Notes: generated by a model from the sequence alone, not told the origin. DNA of 64,000 nucleotides from Geodermatophilaceae bacterium URHB0062 (GCA_000620185.1 KK211088.1:140498-204497), one strand, 5' to 3'; positions 1-10,229 are shown, counted from the stretch's first letter. Numbers and translations are program-made.

Positions 1-41
1 ACAGTTGTGCTCTGCTCCGCCCGTGTAGGCGGAGCACAACC
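1..41. repeat. Family A hairpin repeat, copy 1
   Basis: This is a short dispersed repeat with a TTGTGCTCTGC left arm and a GGCGGAGCACAA right arm around a CGTGTA loop. The same unit, beginning ACAGTTGTGCTCTGC, recurs at 65-104, and a more symmetrical copy lies at 37138-37174. The right arm here carries GGCGGAGC where the other copies have GGCAGAGC, so pairing needs a small bulge. It probably belongs to a genome-wide REP-like family; that is inference from three copies. Confidence 0.7.
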
Positions 42-64
42 GGCGACCGGGGACTCCCCCGCGA

Positions 65-104
65 ACAGTTGTGCTCTGCTCCGCCCGTGTAGGCAGAGCA
101 CGAC
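65..104. repeat. Family A hairpin repeat, copy 2
   Basis: Second copy of the repeat at 1-41, lying in direct orientation 64 bp further on. The left arm GTGCTCTGC pairs with GCAGAGCAC to give a 9-bp stem. It precedes the XRE regulator gene and does not code for anything recognisable. Confidence 0.7.
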
Positions 105-162
105 TGTCCACAGATCACGGTGTGCGGGCCCGGGGCGATGCCGGCACCACGACGCTGGCAGC

Positions 163-798
163 GTGACCACGTTCGACGTGCCCGGAGCATTGCGCCGGAT
201 CCGACGCATCGCGGACATGTCCCAACGTGAGCTGGCCCGGGCAGTGGGCGTGAGCGCGTCCACCGTCGGTCACGCGGAGACCGGTACCAGGGACCTCACC
301 GTGGACCTGCTCGGCCGGGCGGCGGCGCTCGCGGGCCTTCGACTGACGCTGGTCGACCGCAACGGCGAGGAGTGCGGGCCGATGAGACCCGACACGGTCC
401 GCGACCAGGGCGATCGACGCTTCCCCGCTCACCTGGACACCCGGTACGGCGACGACGACTGGTGGCACGGACCGCACAGGTACGCAAGGCAACAGCCCTG
501 GTACACGTTCGACCGCGACCGCCGGACCAGGGACCGGTACACGCGCCGGAACGGCACGCCGGACGACCACCTCGTCCCGCAGCCTGGCGACTCGCCGTAC
601 GAGCGAGCCGAGGCCCGGCGGCGGGACTACTGGCGGCGCCGGTCCGAGGAGCGTGAGCGGCGTTTCCTCGCCGGGGAGCTCAGGGGCATCGACCTCGGCT
701 TCGACTGCACCTGCCCGCCCCGGTGCGACGAGCTCGATGACTACTCCGGGCGACCGGTTCACGTCGAGGGCTGCCCGTGTTCCTGCGACGTGGGCTGA
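163..798 (+). CDS. XRE-family HTH protein with cysteine-rich C-terminus
   Basis: Predicted DNA-binding protein of 211 aa. Residues about 6-60 form a Cro/C1-type helix-turn-helix (MSQRELARAVGVSASTVGH around residues 19-37). The middle is rich in Arg, Asp, Trp and Tyr. The last 30 residues hold six cysteines in two clusters (Cys182, 184, 188 and Cys204, 206, 208), which could bind a metal. I chose the GTG at 163 because it begins just before the HTH; the open frame continues upstream to position 7 through the family A repeats, which are unlikely to be coding. No clear Shine-Dalgarno sequence is visible. The next gene is leuA, behind its own leader. The target is unknown; autoregulation is common in the family. 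Confidence 0.75.
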   Translation: MTTFDVPGALRRIRRIADMSQRELARAVGVSASTVGHAETGTRDLTVDLLGRAAALAGLRLTLVDRNGEECGPMRPDTVRDQGDRRFPAHLDTRYGDDDWWHGPHRYARQQPWYTFDRDRRTRDRYTRRNGTPDDHLVPQPGDSPYERAEARRRDYWRRRSEERERRFLAGELRGIDLGFDCTCPPRCDELDDYSGRPVHVEGCPCSCDVG

Positions 799-806
799 CG
801 CGCTGC

Positions 807-812
807 TACCGT
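807..812 (+). promoter_or_regulatory. Putative -10 box of the leuA leader (leaderless)
   Basis: TACCGT matches the actinobacterial -10 pattern TANNNT and ends exactly 6 nt before the GTG of the leucine-rich leader ORF. This spacing puts the transcription start on the GTG itself. No good -35 box is visible. The match supports both the promoter and the small ORF. Confidence 0.5.
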
Positions 813-818
813 GGGTCC

Positions 819-866
819 GTGCGCGGCAGCCTCCTGCTTACCCGCCGCGGCGAGGCCCTCTCCTAG
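819..866 (+). CDS. leuA leader peptide (leucine-rich, 15 aa)
   Basis: A 15-codon ORF encoding VRGSLLLTRRGEALS, ending in TAG 107 nt before leuA. Three consecutive leucine codons (CTC CTG CTT at 831-839) plus a fourth near the end are typical of leader peptides that sense charged tRNA-Leu. Leucine-rich leader ORFs upstream of leuA are known from actinomycetes. The GTG is preceded by a TANNNT box at leaderless spacing. I see no strong terminator hairpin with a T-tract between this ORF and leuA, only 4-bp stems, so classical attenuation is not demonstrated; ribosome stalling could act through RNA folding or Rho instead. Confidence 0.65.
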   Translation: MRGSLLLTRRGEALS

Positions 867-925
867 GTCGGCCCCCTCGTCGCGGAGATCCCGCCGTGGC
901 CTGGTGCGTTCCCGGCGCCCGCTGA

Positions 926-2713
<1,788 letters not shown>

Positions 2714-2753
2714 AAGGGGAGCCGCGACGGTCACGGCGCGAGAGGATCGCGCC

Positions 2754-3488
2754 GTGACCGCGCAGCTGATCCCCTACCTCGCCGTCCGCGACGCCCGCGC
2801 CGCGATGGACTGGTACGCCGACGCCCTCGGCGCCCGCGTCGTCGGCGACCCGTACGTGATGGACGACAACCGGATCGGGCACGCCGAGCTCGACGTCTCC
2901 GGCGCCCCGCTCTACCTCGCCGACGAGCACCCGGAACTGGGGCTGACCGCTCCGGACGAGGGCCGCATCAGCGTCACCCTGCACCTGGCCGTGCCGGACG
3001 TCGACGCGGCCGTCGCCCGAGCGGAGACGGTCGGCGCCACCGTGGAACGGGCCCCGACCGACGCCCCGTACGGCCGCACCGCCGTCATCGTCGACCCGTA
3101 CGGCCACCGGTGGATGCTGCAGACCCCCTCGCCTCCCGCGGCGACGGGTGCGCGTCCGGGTGACGCGGTCTACCTGACCCTGCAGGTGCCCGACGGCGCC
3201 CGCGCCCGCGACTTCTACGAGGCGGTACTCGGCTGGTCGATGGCTCCGGGCCGCGTGGCCGACGGCTGGGAGACCCAGGGCCAGACCCCGATGATCGGGC
3301 TGCACGGCGGCGGACACGACCACGTCGGCGTCGTGCCGATGTACGCCACCGACGACATCGAGGTCGCGGTGGCGGCCGTCCGCACCGCCGGGGGTGAGGC
3401 GGGCGAGATCGAACGCCGGTCGTACGGACTCTCCGCCCTGTGCCGCGACGACCAGGGCCTCCCCTTCTGGCTCGGCCAGCTGGGCTGA
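2754..3488 (+). CDS. Tandem VOC (glyoxalase/bleomycin-resistance fold) protein
   Basis: A 244-aa protein with two vicinal-oxygen-chelate repeats. The first (about residues 1-125, starting TAQLIPYLAVRDARAAMDWY) resembles the PhnB-like glyoxalase fold; the second (about 135-244, starting VYLTLQVPDGARARDFYEAV) is a second VOC half. Such proteins often bind metals or small molecules, but the substrate cannot be read from the sequence. The GTG at 2754 has GAGAGG upstream. It follows leuA by 40 nt and may be cotranscribed, but a role in leucine synthesis is not implied. It converges with the ABC-F gene, whose stop lies 7 nt away. Confidence 0.8.
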   Translation: MTAQLIPYLAVRDARAAMDWYADALGARVVGDPYVMDDNRIGHAELDVSGAPLYLADEHPELGLTAPDEGRISVTLHLAVPDVDAAVARAETVGATVERAPTDAPYGRTAVIVDPYGHRWMLQTPSPPAATGARPGDAVYLTLQVPDGARARDFYEAVLGWSMAPGRVADGWETQGQTPMIGLHGGGHDHVGVVPMYATDDIEVAVAAVRTAGGEAGEIERRSYGLSALCRDDQGLPFWLGQLG

Positions 3489-3495
3489 GTTCCGC

Positions 3496-5313
3496 TCAGC
3501 CCTCCGCGAGCTCAGCGGCCGCCAGCCACTCCTCCTCGACCTGCTCCTTCTCGGCGTGCACCGCCCGCAGCCGGGCGTCGAGCTCGGCGGCCTTCGCATA
3601 GTCGGCGGCCGCGTCGGCGAGCTGCTCGTGCAGCTTCTTCTCGTCGGCGTCCAGCTTGAGCATGCGGCGCTCCAGCCGGGCGGCCTCCTTCTTCGCCGCC
3701 CGCGCGTCGGCCGCGGAGACCGCCGGCGCCGACGAGGGAGCACCGACGGGCTTGGTCGTCCCGGCGCCGGCCGCCGTCGTCAGCGGCGCCCCACCGGCCG
3801 CCCGGCGGCGCAGGTACTCCTCCACCCCACCGGGCAGCTCGGCCAGCGAGCCGTCGCCGAGCAGCGCCACCACCTTGTCGCACACCCGGTCGACGAAGTA
3901 CCGGTCGTGGCTGACCACCAGCACCGTGCCGGGGAAGTTGTCGAGCAGGTCCTCGAGCGCGGTCAGTGTGTCGATGTCGAGGTCGTTCGTCGGCTCGTCG
4001 AGCACCAGGACGTTCGGCTCCGCCATCAGCAGCCGCAGCAGCTGCAGCCGGCGGCGCTCACCGCCGGAGAGGTCGCCGACCGGCGTCCACTGGCGGTTGG
4101 CCGCGAAGCCGAAGCGCTCCGCCAGCGACGACGCGGAGATCTCCTGGTTGCCGATCCGGGCGACGCGGGCGACGTCCTGCACGGCCTCCAGCACCCGCGC
4201 GCGCGGCGGCAGCTCGGTGACGTGCTGCGACAGGTAGGCGACCGCCACGGTCTGGCCGACGACGACCTTGCCGGCGTCCGGCGTCGTCTCGCCCACCAGC
4301 AGCCGCAGCAGCGAGGTCTTCCCGGCTCCGTTCACCCCGACGATGCCGATCCGGTCGCCCGGACCGACGTGCCAGGACAGGTCGCGGAACAGCGTCCGCG
4401 GGCCGTCGTCGGTGGGGACGGCGTAGTCGACGTCCTCGACGTCGTAGACCGTCTTGCCGAGCCGCCGGGCGGCGAAGCCGGCCAGCGCCATCGAGTCGCG
4501 CGGCGGCGGCTCGTCGGCGATCAGCGCCTGGGCCGCCTCGATGCGGAACTTCGGCTTGCTGGTGCGGGCCGGCGGACCGCGGCGCAGCCAGGCCAGCTCC
4601 TTGCGCACCAGGTTGAGCCGGCGCTCCTCGGTGGCCGCGGAGATCCGGGCCCGCTCCGCGCGGGCCAGCGTGTAGGCCGAGTAGCCGCCCTCGTAGGAGA
4701 ACACCGAGCCGTCGGCGACCTCCCAGGTCGTCGTGCAGACCTCGTCGAGGAACCACCGGTCGTGGGTGACGACGACCAGCCCGCCGGCGCGGGCACGCAC
4801 GTACTCGGCCAGCCACGCCACACCCTCGACGTCCAGGTGGTTGGTGGGCTCGTCGAGGACGAGCAGGTCCAGCGGCCGGATCAGCTGCGCGGCCAGGGCC
4901 ACGCGGCGGCGCTCGCCGCCGGACATCGGTGCCACCGGGGCGTCGAGCCCGAGCCGGTCGAGCTCCAGACCGGTCAGCACCGACCGGACGGCCGGGTCAC
5001 CCGCCCACTCGTGCTCCGCGGCGAACATCGACGGCGGGAGGACGACGTCGCGCACCGTCGCGCCCGGCGGCAGGGTGCCGGACTGGTCGAGTACCCCCAT
5101 CGCGAGGTCGCCGCGATGGGTGACCCGGCCGGAGTCCGGCTCGTCGGCACCGGTGATCATGGACAGCAGGGTCGACTTGCCGCCGCCGTTCCGGCCGACG
5201 ACGCCGATCCGCTCGCCCGCCGCGACGCCCAGCGAGACGTCGTCGAGGATCACGGTCGTGCCGTGCGCCTTGTGCACCCGCTCGAGGTTGACCAGGTTCA
5301 GGGGTGCGCTCAT
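3496..5313 (-). CDS. ABC-F family ATPase (Uup/EttA-like)
   Basis: A 605-aa soluble protein with two ABC ATPase domains and no membrane segments, as in ABC-F translation factors. The first domain has the Walker A GRNGGGKST near residue 42, signature MSGGERRRVALAA and Walker B LLVLDEPTNHLDV; the second has GVNGAGKTS, LSGGERRRLQLL and VLVLDEPTNDLD. A basic linker joins them, and the last 100 residues form a Lys/Glu-rich coiled coil as in Uup. ABC-F proteins act on ribosomes; some give antibiotic resistance, but nothing here points to that. An ATG at 5313 is used; a GTG lies one codon earlier. GATACT ends 7 nt before the ATG, so a leaderless start is possible. Confidence 0.9.
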   Translation of the reverse strand: MSAPLNLVNLERVHKAHGTTVILDDVSLGVAAGERIGVVGRNGGGKSTLLSMITGADEPDSGRVTHRGDLAMGVLDQSGTLPPGATVRDVVLPPSMFAAEHEWAGDPAVRSVLTGLELDRLGLDAPVAPMSGGERRRVALAAQLIRPLDLLVLDEPTNHLDVEGVAWLAEYVRARAGGLVVVTHDRWFLDEVCTTTWEVADGSVFSYEGGYSAYTLARAERARISAATEERRLNLVRKELAWLRRGPPARTSKPKFRIEAAQALIADEPPPRDSMALAGFAARRLGKTVYDVEDVDYAVPTDDGPRTLFRDLSWHVGPGDRIGIVGVNGAGKTSLLRLLVGETTPDAGKVVVGQTVAVAYLSQHVTELPPRARVLEAVQDVARVARIGNQEISASSLAERFGFAANRQWTPVGDLSGGERRRLQLLRLLMAEPNVLVLDEPTNDLDIDTLTALEDLLDNFPGTVLVVSHDRYFVDRVCDKVVALLGDGSLAELPGGVEEYLRRRAAGGAPLTTAAGAGTTKPVGAPSSAPAVSAADARAAKKEAARLERRMLKLDADEKKLHEQLADAAADYAKAAELDARLRAVHAEKEQVEEEWLAAAELAEG

Positions 5314-5338
5314 CACCCCCAGTATCCGCCGCGGCGGA

Positions 5339-6238
5339 TCAGGCCAGACGGGTGACCTCCACGGTCACCGTGTGGCCCTCGCTCTTCGGCCCCGAGAACA
5401 GCCCCTTGAACGGCGGGACGTCGCCGTAGTCGCGTCCGCGGCCCAGCGTCACGTGCCGTGCGCCGATGTCGACCGAGTTCGTCGGGTCGAAGCCGTTCCA
5501 CCCGCCGTCCCACCACTCCACCCACGCGTGGCTCTCGCCGGTGACCGGCTGTCCGATACCGGCGTCCGGCTTCGGGTGCAGGTAGCCCGAGACGTAGCGG
5601 GCGGGGAGTCCGAGCGCCCGGAGCAGGCCCACGGTGACGTGCGAGATGTCCTGGCAGACGCCCTTGCCGGTCGCCCACGCCTGCATCGCGTTGGTCTTCA
5701 CGTTCGTCGCGCCCGACAGGTACTCCATGTGCTCGCCCACGAACCGGCACACGCGCGCGCCGGCCTCGTGCGGACGGGCGCCGCCGACGGCCGCTCGGGC
5801 CTGCGCGACCACGTCGTCGTCCATCGTGGTGAGCGCCGTGGGGGTCAGCAGCTCGCCGAACTGGTCGCGGACCTCCCGCGACGCCAGCGCCGTCCAGCCG
5901 ACGCGGTCGTGCTCGGCGAGGTCGGGGCCGGCCTCGACGATCGACGTCCCGGTGACGACGAGCTCCGTGTGCGGCTGGTGGAGGTCGAACGCGGTGACGG
6001 TGGTGCCCCAGTAGTCGCGGTACCCGTACGCCGTCGCGGCGGGCTCGATCTCCACGCGGGAGCGCAGCGTCGTCTGCCGGTTGCTGCTCTCCGGTGTCAG
6101 CCGGGCCTCGTTGTAGGAGGAGCGCACCGCACCGCTGTAGTGGAACGCCGTCCGGTGCACGACCTGCAGGCGCCAGCGGTGCGCCGAGGCCCGGGCCGCC
6201 GACGCCGCCTGCGTCTGCGACTGTCCGCTCTGTGTCAT
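5339..6238 (-). CDS. Transglutaminase-like protein of the ATP-grasp/alpha-E cluster
   Basis: A 299-aa cytoplasmic protein. An N-terminal beta domain (HRTAFHYSGAVRSSYNEARL, residues 28-47) typical of bacterial transglutaminase N-termini is followed by the papain-like core with the likely triad Cys195 (GKGVCQDISH), His237 (GESHAWVE) and Asp251 (NGFDPTN). It is the third gene of a conserved trio with alpha-E and circularly permuted ATP-grasp proteins. Comparative work on this trio has proposed a peptide-forming or peptide-modifying role, with this member acting as peptidase or amide-transfer enzyme; no substrate is known. GGGAGC lies about 5 nt before the ATG, and a 24-codon mini-ORF bridges it to the alpha-E gene. 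Confidence 0.9.
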   Translation of the reverse strand: MTQSGQSQTQAASAARASAHRWRLQVVHRTAFHYSGAVRSSYNEARLTPESSNRQTTLRSRVEIEPAATAYGYRDYWGTTVTAFDLHQPHTELVVTGTSIVEAGPDLAEHDRVGWTALASREVRDQFGELLTPTALTTMDDDVVAQARAAVGGARPHEAGARVCRFVGEHMEYLSGATNVKTNAMQAWATGKGVCQDISHVTVGLLRALGLPARYVSGYLHPKPDAGIGQPVTGESHAWVEWWDGGWNGFDPTNSVDIGARHVTLGRGRDYGDVPPFKGLFSGPKSEGHTVTVEVTRLA

Positions 6239-6309
6239 CGTTCGCTCCCGCGGACCGCTCCGCTCCTCGCTCGTTCCTCGCTGCGATGCTCACGCCCCTG
6301 TCCGCTCAT
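6235..6309 (-). CDS. Bridging mini-ORF between alpha-E and transglutaminase genes
   Basis: A 24-codon ORF beginning MSGQGREHRSEERARSGA. Its ATG overlaps the TGA of the alpha-E gene (ATGA), and its own TGA overlaps the ATG of the transglutaminase gene (ATGA), so ribosomes could pass through all three without release. The peptide is Arg/Ser/Glu-rich and shows no domain. Its likely role is translational coupling; whether it is translated is unknown. Two comparable mini-ORFs occur at 46380-46436 and 47641-47700. Confidence 0.4.
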   Translation of the reverse strand: MSGQGREHRSEERARSGAVRGSER

Positions 6310-7256
6310 GCGACCCCCTCCGGCACCCAGACCTGCGGCGCCTGCTCGGTGAAGAACCGGTGGGTGACCGCCGCGCTGGCCGCCGAGCAGGTGCGCTGGA
6401 GGTCCTCCAGGCGCTCCGGCAGCGAGTTCAGCAGGTCGGGGGTGGCCATGAACTCGAGCATGGTGCGGGCCCGGCCGACGATGCGGTGCGCCTCACCGGC
6501 GACGCCGATGCGCGCCGCGTCCCGCACGGTGGAGCGCTCCAGCTCGGCCAGGCACGCCTCGGCCTGCTCGAGCGCCGCGAACACCGACCGCGGGAAGAGC
6601 CGGTCCAGCAGCAGGAACTCGGCGGCCCGGCTGCTGTTGACCACACCCCGGTAGGTGCGCAGGTAGGGCTCGTAGGCGCCGGTCGAGCGGAGGACGAGCG
6701 TCCAGGACGGCGCGGCGTCGCCGGCCAGCACCCGCGTGGAGATGATCCGCGAGGTCATGTCCACCCGCTCCAGCGAGCGGCCGAGGATCAGGAACAGCCA
6801 GCTCTCGTCGCGGCTCATCGTCGCGTCGGCCAGCCCGAACACCATGGCCGAGCGCTCGCGGACGAACCGGAACAGCGAGTGCGGGCCGTACCGGCGGGCC
6901 ATGGTCCGCTGCTGCGGGAGCGCGTTGTGCGTGACGTTCAGCGACTCCCAGATCTCCGCGCTGAGCACCTCGCGGGCGCCCCGGGCGTTCTCGCGGGCCG
7001 CAGACAGCGCGCCGACGATCGATCCGGGGCTGGAGCGGTCGAAGGCGAGCGTGGCCAGCACCCGCTCGGTGTCGGCCTCCTCCTCCGGGGTGGGCGAGCC
7101 CATCAGCCCGAGCAGGTTGGCGCAGGCGCGGCGCTCGTCGATCCACGGGTCCTCGACCAGGCGCTGGGTGTGCACGTCGAGGATGCGTGCGGTGTCGTCC
7201 GCGCGCTCGACGTAGCGGCCGATCCAGAACAGCGACTCCGCGATCCGGCTCAGCAT
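6306..7256 (-). CDS. Alpha-E domain protein
   Basis: A 316-aa mostly helical protein of the alpha-E family, recognised by its start (LSRIAESLFWIGRYVERADDTARIL) and by its position between the ATP-grasp and transglutaminase genes. Its ATG lies inside the end of the ATP-grasp gene (7-nt overlap), so translation is probably coupled. In comparative analyses the family accompanies ATP-grasp and transglutaminase partners in predicted peptide-modification systems, but no biochemical activity is established. No signal peptide or membrane helix is evident. Confidence 0.9.
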   Translation of the reverse strand: MLSRIAESLFWIGRYVERADDTARILDVHTQRLVEDPWIDERRACANLLGLMGSPTPEEEADTERVLATLAFDRSSPGSIVGALSAARENARGAREVLSAEIWESLNVTHNALPQQRTMARRYGPHSLFRFVRERSAMVFGLADATMSRDESWLFLILGRSLERVDMTSRIISTRVLAGDAAPSWTLVLRSTGAYEPYLRTYRGVVNSSRAAEFLLLDRLFPRSVFAALEQAEACLAELERSTVRDAARIGVAGEAHRIVGRARTMLEFMATPDLLNSLPERLEDLQRTCSAASAAVTHRFFTEQAPQVWVPEGVA

Positions 7257-8866
7257 TGCGTACCCCTGACCGCGTCAGAAATGGCCATTTCTGCCGTCTG
7301 CTGCTGTTGCTGGGACTGGCCCACCGCGGGGTCGCCGAGCGGGCCGGGGTCCTGACCCTGGTGGTCGTCGGGCAGGTCGGCCGCCGTGAACTCGATGGTC
7401 GTGAGGTCGGGCTGCACCGGTTCGGCGGCCTGCCGCGGATGACTGAGCACCCACGTGTCCTTCGATCCGCCGCCCTGGCTCGAGTTGACCACCAGCTCCC
7501 CCTCCGGCAGCGCGACGCGGGTCAGCCCACCGGGCAGCACCCACACCTTGTCACCGTCGTTGACGGCGAACGGCCGAAGGTCGACGTGCCGCGGCGCGAT
7601 CCGGCCACCCACCAGCGTCGGGCAGGTCGACAGGCCGATCGGCTTCTGCGCGATCCAGTCCCGCGGCCGCGCCCGCACCTTGACCGCGAGCTCGGCCAGC
7701 GCCTTCTCGTCCGCCCGCGGCCCGATGACGATGCCCTTGCCGCCCGACCCGTCCACCGGCTTGAGCACCAGCTGGTCGAGCGACCCCAGCACCCACTCGA
7801 CGGTGTCGGGCTCGTCCAGCCGGTAGGTGTCGGCGTTGGCCAGCACCGGCTCCTCGCCCAGGTAGTAGCGGACGAGGTCGGGCACCCACGTGTAGAGCAG
7901 CTTGTCGTCGGCCACGCCGTTGCCGACGGCGTTGGCGATGGTCACCCGGCCGGCCCGCGCGGCGTTGAGCACGCCCGCGCAGCCGATCACCGAGTCGGGC
8001 CGGAAGTGCACCGGGTCGAGGAACTCATCGTCGATGCGCCGGTAGATGACGTCGACCCGCTGCTGCCCGTCCGTCGTCCGCATGCTGACCTGGTTGCCGG
8101 CGCAGACGAGGTCGCGGCCCTCGACCAGCTCCACGCCCATCTGGCGCGCCAGCAGCGCGTGCTCGAAGTAGGCGGAGTTGTAGACGCCGGGGGTGAGGAC
8201 GACGACCGTCGGGTCGGCCACGTTCGGCGGCGCCGAGGCCTTGAGCGCGGCCAGCAGCCTGCTCGGGTAGTCGGCCACCGGCTGGATGCGGTGATCGGCG
8301 AACAGCTCGGGCAGCACCTGGCTCATGGCGGCGCGGTTGGTGATGACGTAGCTGACGCCCGACGGCGAGCGGAGGTTGTCCTCCAGCACCCGGAAGTCGC
8401 CGGCCTCGTCGCGCACCAGGTCGATGCCCGACACGTGCACGCGGACCCCGTTCGGCGGCACCAGCCCGTGTGCCTGGCGGTGAAAGTGCGCGCTCGTCGT
8501 GACGACGCTGCGCGGCACGATCCGGTCGGCGAACACCTGGCCGGCACCGTAGACGTCGGCCAGGAAGGCCTCGAGCGCCAGCACCCGCTGCGCGACGCCC
8601 CGCTCGATGACGTCCCACTCCTCGGCGCCGATCACCCGCGGCACGATGTCCAGCGGGAACGGCTGCTCCTCGCCTGCGTGGGCGAAGGTGACGCCGGCGT
8701 CGCGGTAGGTCTGGCTCAGCAGGTCGGCCCGCGCGGCCAGTTCCTCGCCGTCGATCGGCTGCAGCGAGGCGAACAGCCCGGTGTACGCCGGCCGCGCCCG
8801 CCCGGCCTCGCCGAACATCTCGTCCCAGACGCTCCCCAGCGGGTAGCCGTCGAAGAGGTCCGCCAT
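7250..8866 (-). CDS. Circularly permuted ATP-grasp type 2 protein
   Basis: A 538-aa protein of the circularly permuted ATP-grasp family with glutathionylspermidine-synthase-like folds. It begins MADLFDGYPLGSVWDEMF and contains the family signatures RVLEDNLRSPSGVSY, ANAVGNGVADDKLLY, LVLKPVDGSGGKGIVIG and LRPFAVNDG, which supply nucleotide- and metal-binding residues. ATP-grasp enzymes join carboxylates to amines or thiols through acyl phosphates; the substrate here is unknown. It heads the ATP-grasp/alpha-E/transglutaminase operon. There is no Shine-Dalgarno sequence; TAGGTT ends 6 nt before the ATG, pointing to a leaderless mRNA. The Gln-rich C-terminal tail runs through a family C palindrome and looks like a late extension. 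Confidence 0.93.
   Translation of the reverse strand: MADLFDGYPLGSVWDEMFGEAGRARPAYTGLFASLQPIDGEELAARADLLSQTYRDAGVTFAHAGEEQPFPLDIVPRVIGAEEWDVIERGVAQRVLALEAFLADVYGAGQVFADRIVPRSVVTTSAHFHRQAHGLVPPNGVRVHVSGIDLVRDEAGDFRVLEDNLRSPSGVSYVITNRAAMSQVLPELFADHRIQPVADYPSRLLAALKASAPPNVADPTVVVLTPGVYNSAYFEHALLARQMGVELVEGRDLVCAGNQVSMRTTDGQQRVDVIYRRIDDEFLDPVHFRPDSVIGCAGVLNAARAGRVTIANAVGNGVADDKLLYTWVPDLVRYYLGEEPVLANADTYRLDEPDTVEWVLGSLDQLVLKPVDGSGGKGIVIGPRADEKALAELAVKVRARPRDWIAQKPIGLSTCPTLVGGRIAPRHVDLRPFAVNDGDKVWVLPGGLTRVALPEGELVVNSSQGGGSKDTWVLSHPRQAAEPVQPDLTTIEFTAADLPDDHQGQDPGPLGDPAVGQSQQQQQTAEMAISDAVRGTQC
7276..7293. repeat. Family C palindrome, copy 1
   Basis: CAGAAATGGCCATTTCTG is a perfect 18-bp palindrome. 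It lies inside the 3' end of the ATP-grasp gene and encodes part of its last residues (TAEMAISD). Copies at 13860-13887 and 44291-44312 share the GAAATGGCCATTTC core (one mismatch in the former). Confidence 0.7.
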
Positions 8867-8872
8867 GCATCG

Positions 8873-8878
8873 AACCTA
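8873..8878 (-). promoter_or_regulatory. -10 box of the ATP-grasp operon (leaderless)
   Basis: On the minus strand TAGGTT, then CGATGC (6 nt), then the ATG at 8866. The TANNNT box at this distance predicts transcription starting on the start codon. Confidence 0.5.
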
Positions 8879-8927
8879 GTGAGGGCGTGTGTCCCGCGCG
8901 TTTCGGCGTCCCGACGCGCGTCCCTGG

Positions 8928-10229
8928 TCAGGCGGCAGGCAGGGACGGGGCGGGCTCCTCGGCCTCCGGCAGCGGCACGGCCACGGTCGCCCGGGGCAGG
9001 CCCAGACAGGCGACCGCGCCCAGTAGGACGACGCCGGCGACCACGAGGAACGCCACGTCGGTGCTCGCCGCCGAGGCCAGGGGCGGGATGGTCAGGTTGC
9101 CGACGATCCCGCCCAGCGCCATGGCCAGCGACATCGCCGAGACCGCGGTCGCCCGGTGGGCGGCGTCGACCCGGGTGTGCAGGACGGCCGACAGGAGCGG
9201 CCAGCTCGAGCCGTGCGAGAGGTAGTACAGCGCGAAGCCGGCTCCCGCCACGACCAGGACGTCGGGCCCGGCCACCACCGCGAGCGCAGCGGCGCCGACG
9301 ACGAAGAGCAGGACGCAGGTCGCCCGGGTGGAACCCCGCAGCAGCCGGCGCATCGCGGGCGTTGCCATCGCCCCGACGGCCGCCGCGCCGAACGAGATCG
9401 CCAGGACGACGCCGTACACCGCCGCGCCGTCGTCCCGCCCGCCGGCGAGGTCGGCGAACCGCACCGGGCCGAGCAGCTCGCACACCACCAGGCCGGCGCC
9501 GCCCACCGCGGTCAGCAGCAGCACCAGGCGCATCGGCCCGTCGGTGACCGACAGCCGCACCGCCTCGGTCACCGTGCCGGGCAGGGCCTGCGCACCCGCG
9601 ACCAGCGCCGCGCGGACGGTGCCCTCGCGCGGCGGCCGCTCCTCGGTGAGCAGGCGCACGACCGCGGCGATGAAGACGAGGTCGAGGACGGCCGCCCCGA
9701 CGTAGGGGACCGCGAGCGCCTCGCCGCCGAGGTGGCCGAGCAGACCGGGCAGGAACCCACCGAGGATCGCGCCGACCGCCAGGCTCGCGCCGTCCGCCGC
9801 CGAGTGCTTCGCCAGCCCGGGCGCGACGTCGGCCGCGGGGTCGATGCCGTGGACCGTGTCGACGTACCAGGCCTCGGCCGGCCCCGAGTCGAGCACCCGC
9901 CCGAGTCCGAGCGCGGCGATGCCGACGACGAACCCGGTGAACGTCGTCGCCGTCGCGAAGAGCAGGCACGCCGCGATGTGCAGCACGGCCCCGGCCACGA
10001 CGACGGGACGGCGGCCGAGCACGTCGGCCAGCCCGCCCGTCGGCAGCTCCAGCGCGACGACCAGGACGCCGTGGAGGGTGAACAGGACGCCGATCTCGCC
10101 GAGCGTCAGACCCCGCGACTGGGCGAGCAGCACGGTGATCGGTGTCGTGAGCCCGACCGGCAGCCAGCGCAGCGCCGTGAGCGCGACGAGCCGGCGGGTC
10201 GCCGACCGGACGGTCCGCGGTGCGCTCAT
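8928..10229 (-). CDS. MFS transporter
   Basis: A 433-aa integral membrane protein with about 12 hydrophobic segments and the MFS loop 2-3 motif GGLADVLGRRPVVVAG near residue 65. It resembles DHA1-type exporters; the substrate is unknown. The ATG at 10229 overlaps the stop of the upstream regulator gene (ATGA), and AAGGA lies 9 nt upstream, so I prefer it to the ATG three codons earlier. Coupling to the regulator suggests that the regulator and its operator (10842-10873) control export of some compound. Confidence 0.85.
   Translation of the reverse strand: MSAPRTVRSATRRLVALTALRWLPVGLTTPITVLLAQSRGLTLGEIGVLFTLHGVLVVALELPTGGLADVLGRRPVVVAGAVLHIAACLLFATATTFTGFVVGIAALGLGRVLDSGPAEAWYVDTVHGIDPAADVAPGLAKHSAADGASLAVGAILGGFLPGLLGHLGGEALAVPYVGAAVLDLVFIAAVVRLLTEERPPREGTVRAALVAGAQALPGTVTEAVRLSVTDGPMRLVLLLTAVGGAGLVVCELLGPVRFADLAGGRDDGAAVYGVVLAISFGAAAVGAMATPAMRRLLRGSTRATCVLLFVVGAAALAVVAGPDVLVVAGAGFALYYLSHGSSWPLLSAVLHTRVDAAHRATAVSAMSLAMALGGIVGNLTIPPLASAASTDVAFLVVAGVVLLGAVACLGLPRATVAVPLPEAEEPAPSLPAA

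Noticed and set aside
1-104. Considered the two direct copies as the edge of a CRISPR array
   Set aside because: Only two units, each itself a hairpin, with a third lone copy 37 kb away and no cas genes; this is a dispersed repeat.
3394-5355. A 653-codon plus-strand ORF opposite the ABC-F gene
   Set aside because: Antisense shadow rich in Arg, Gly, Val and Gln; the ABC-F frame has all ATPase motifs.
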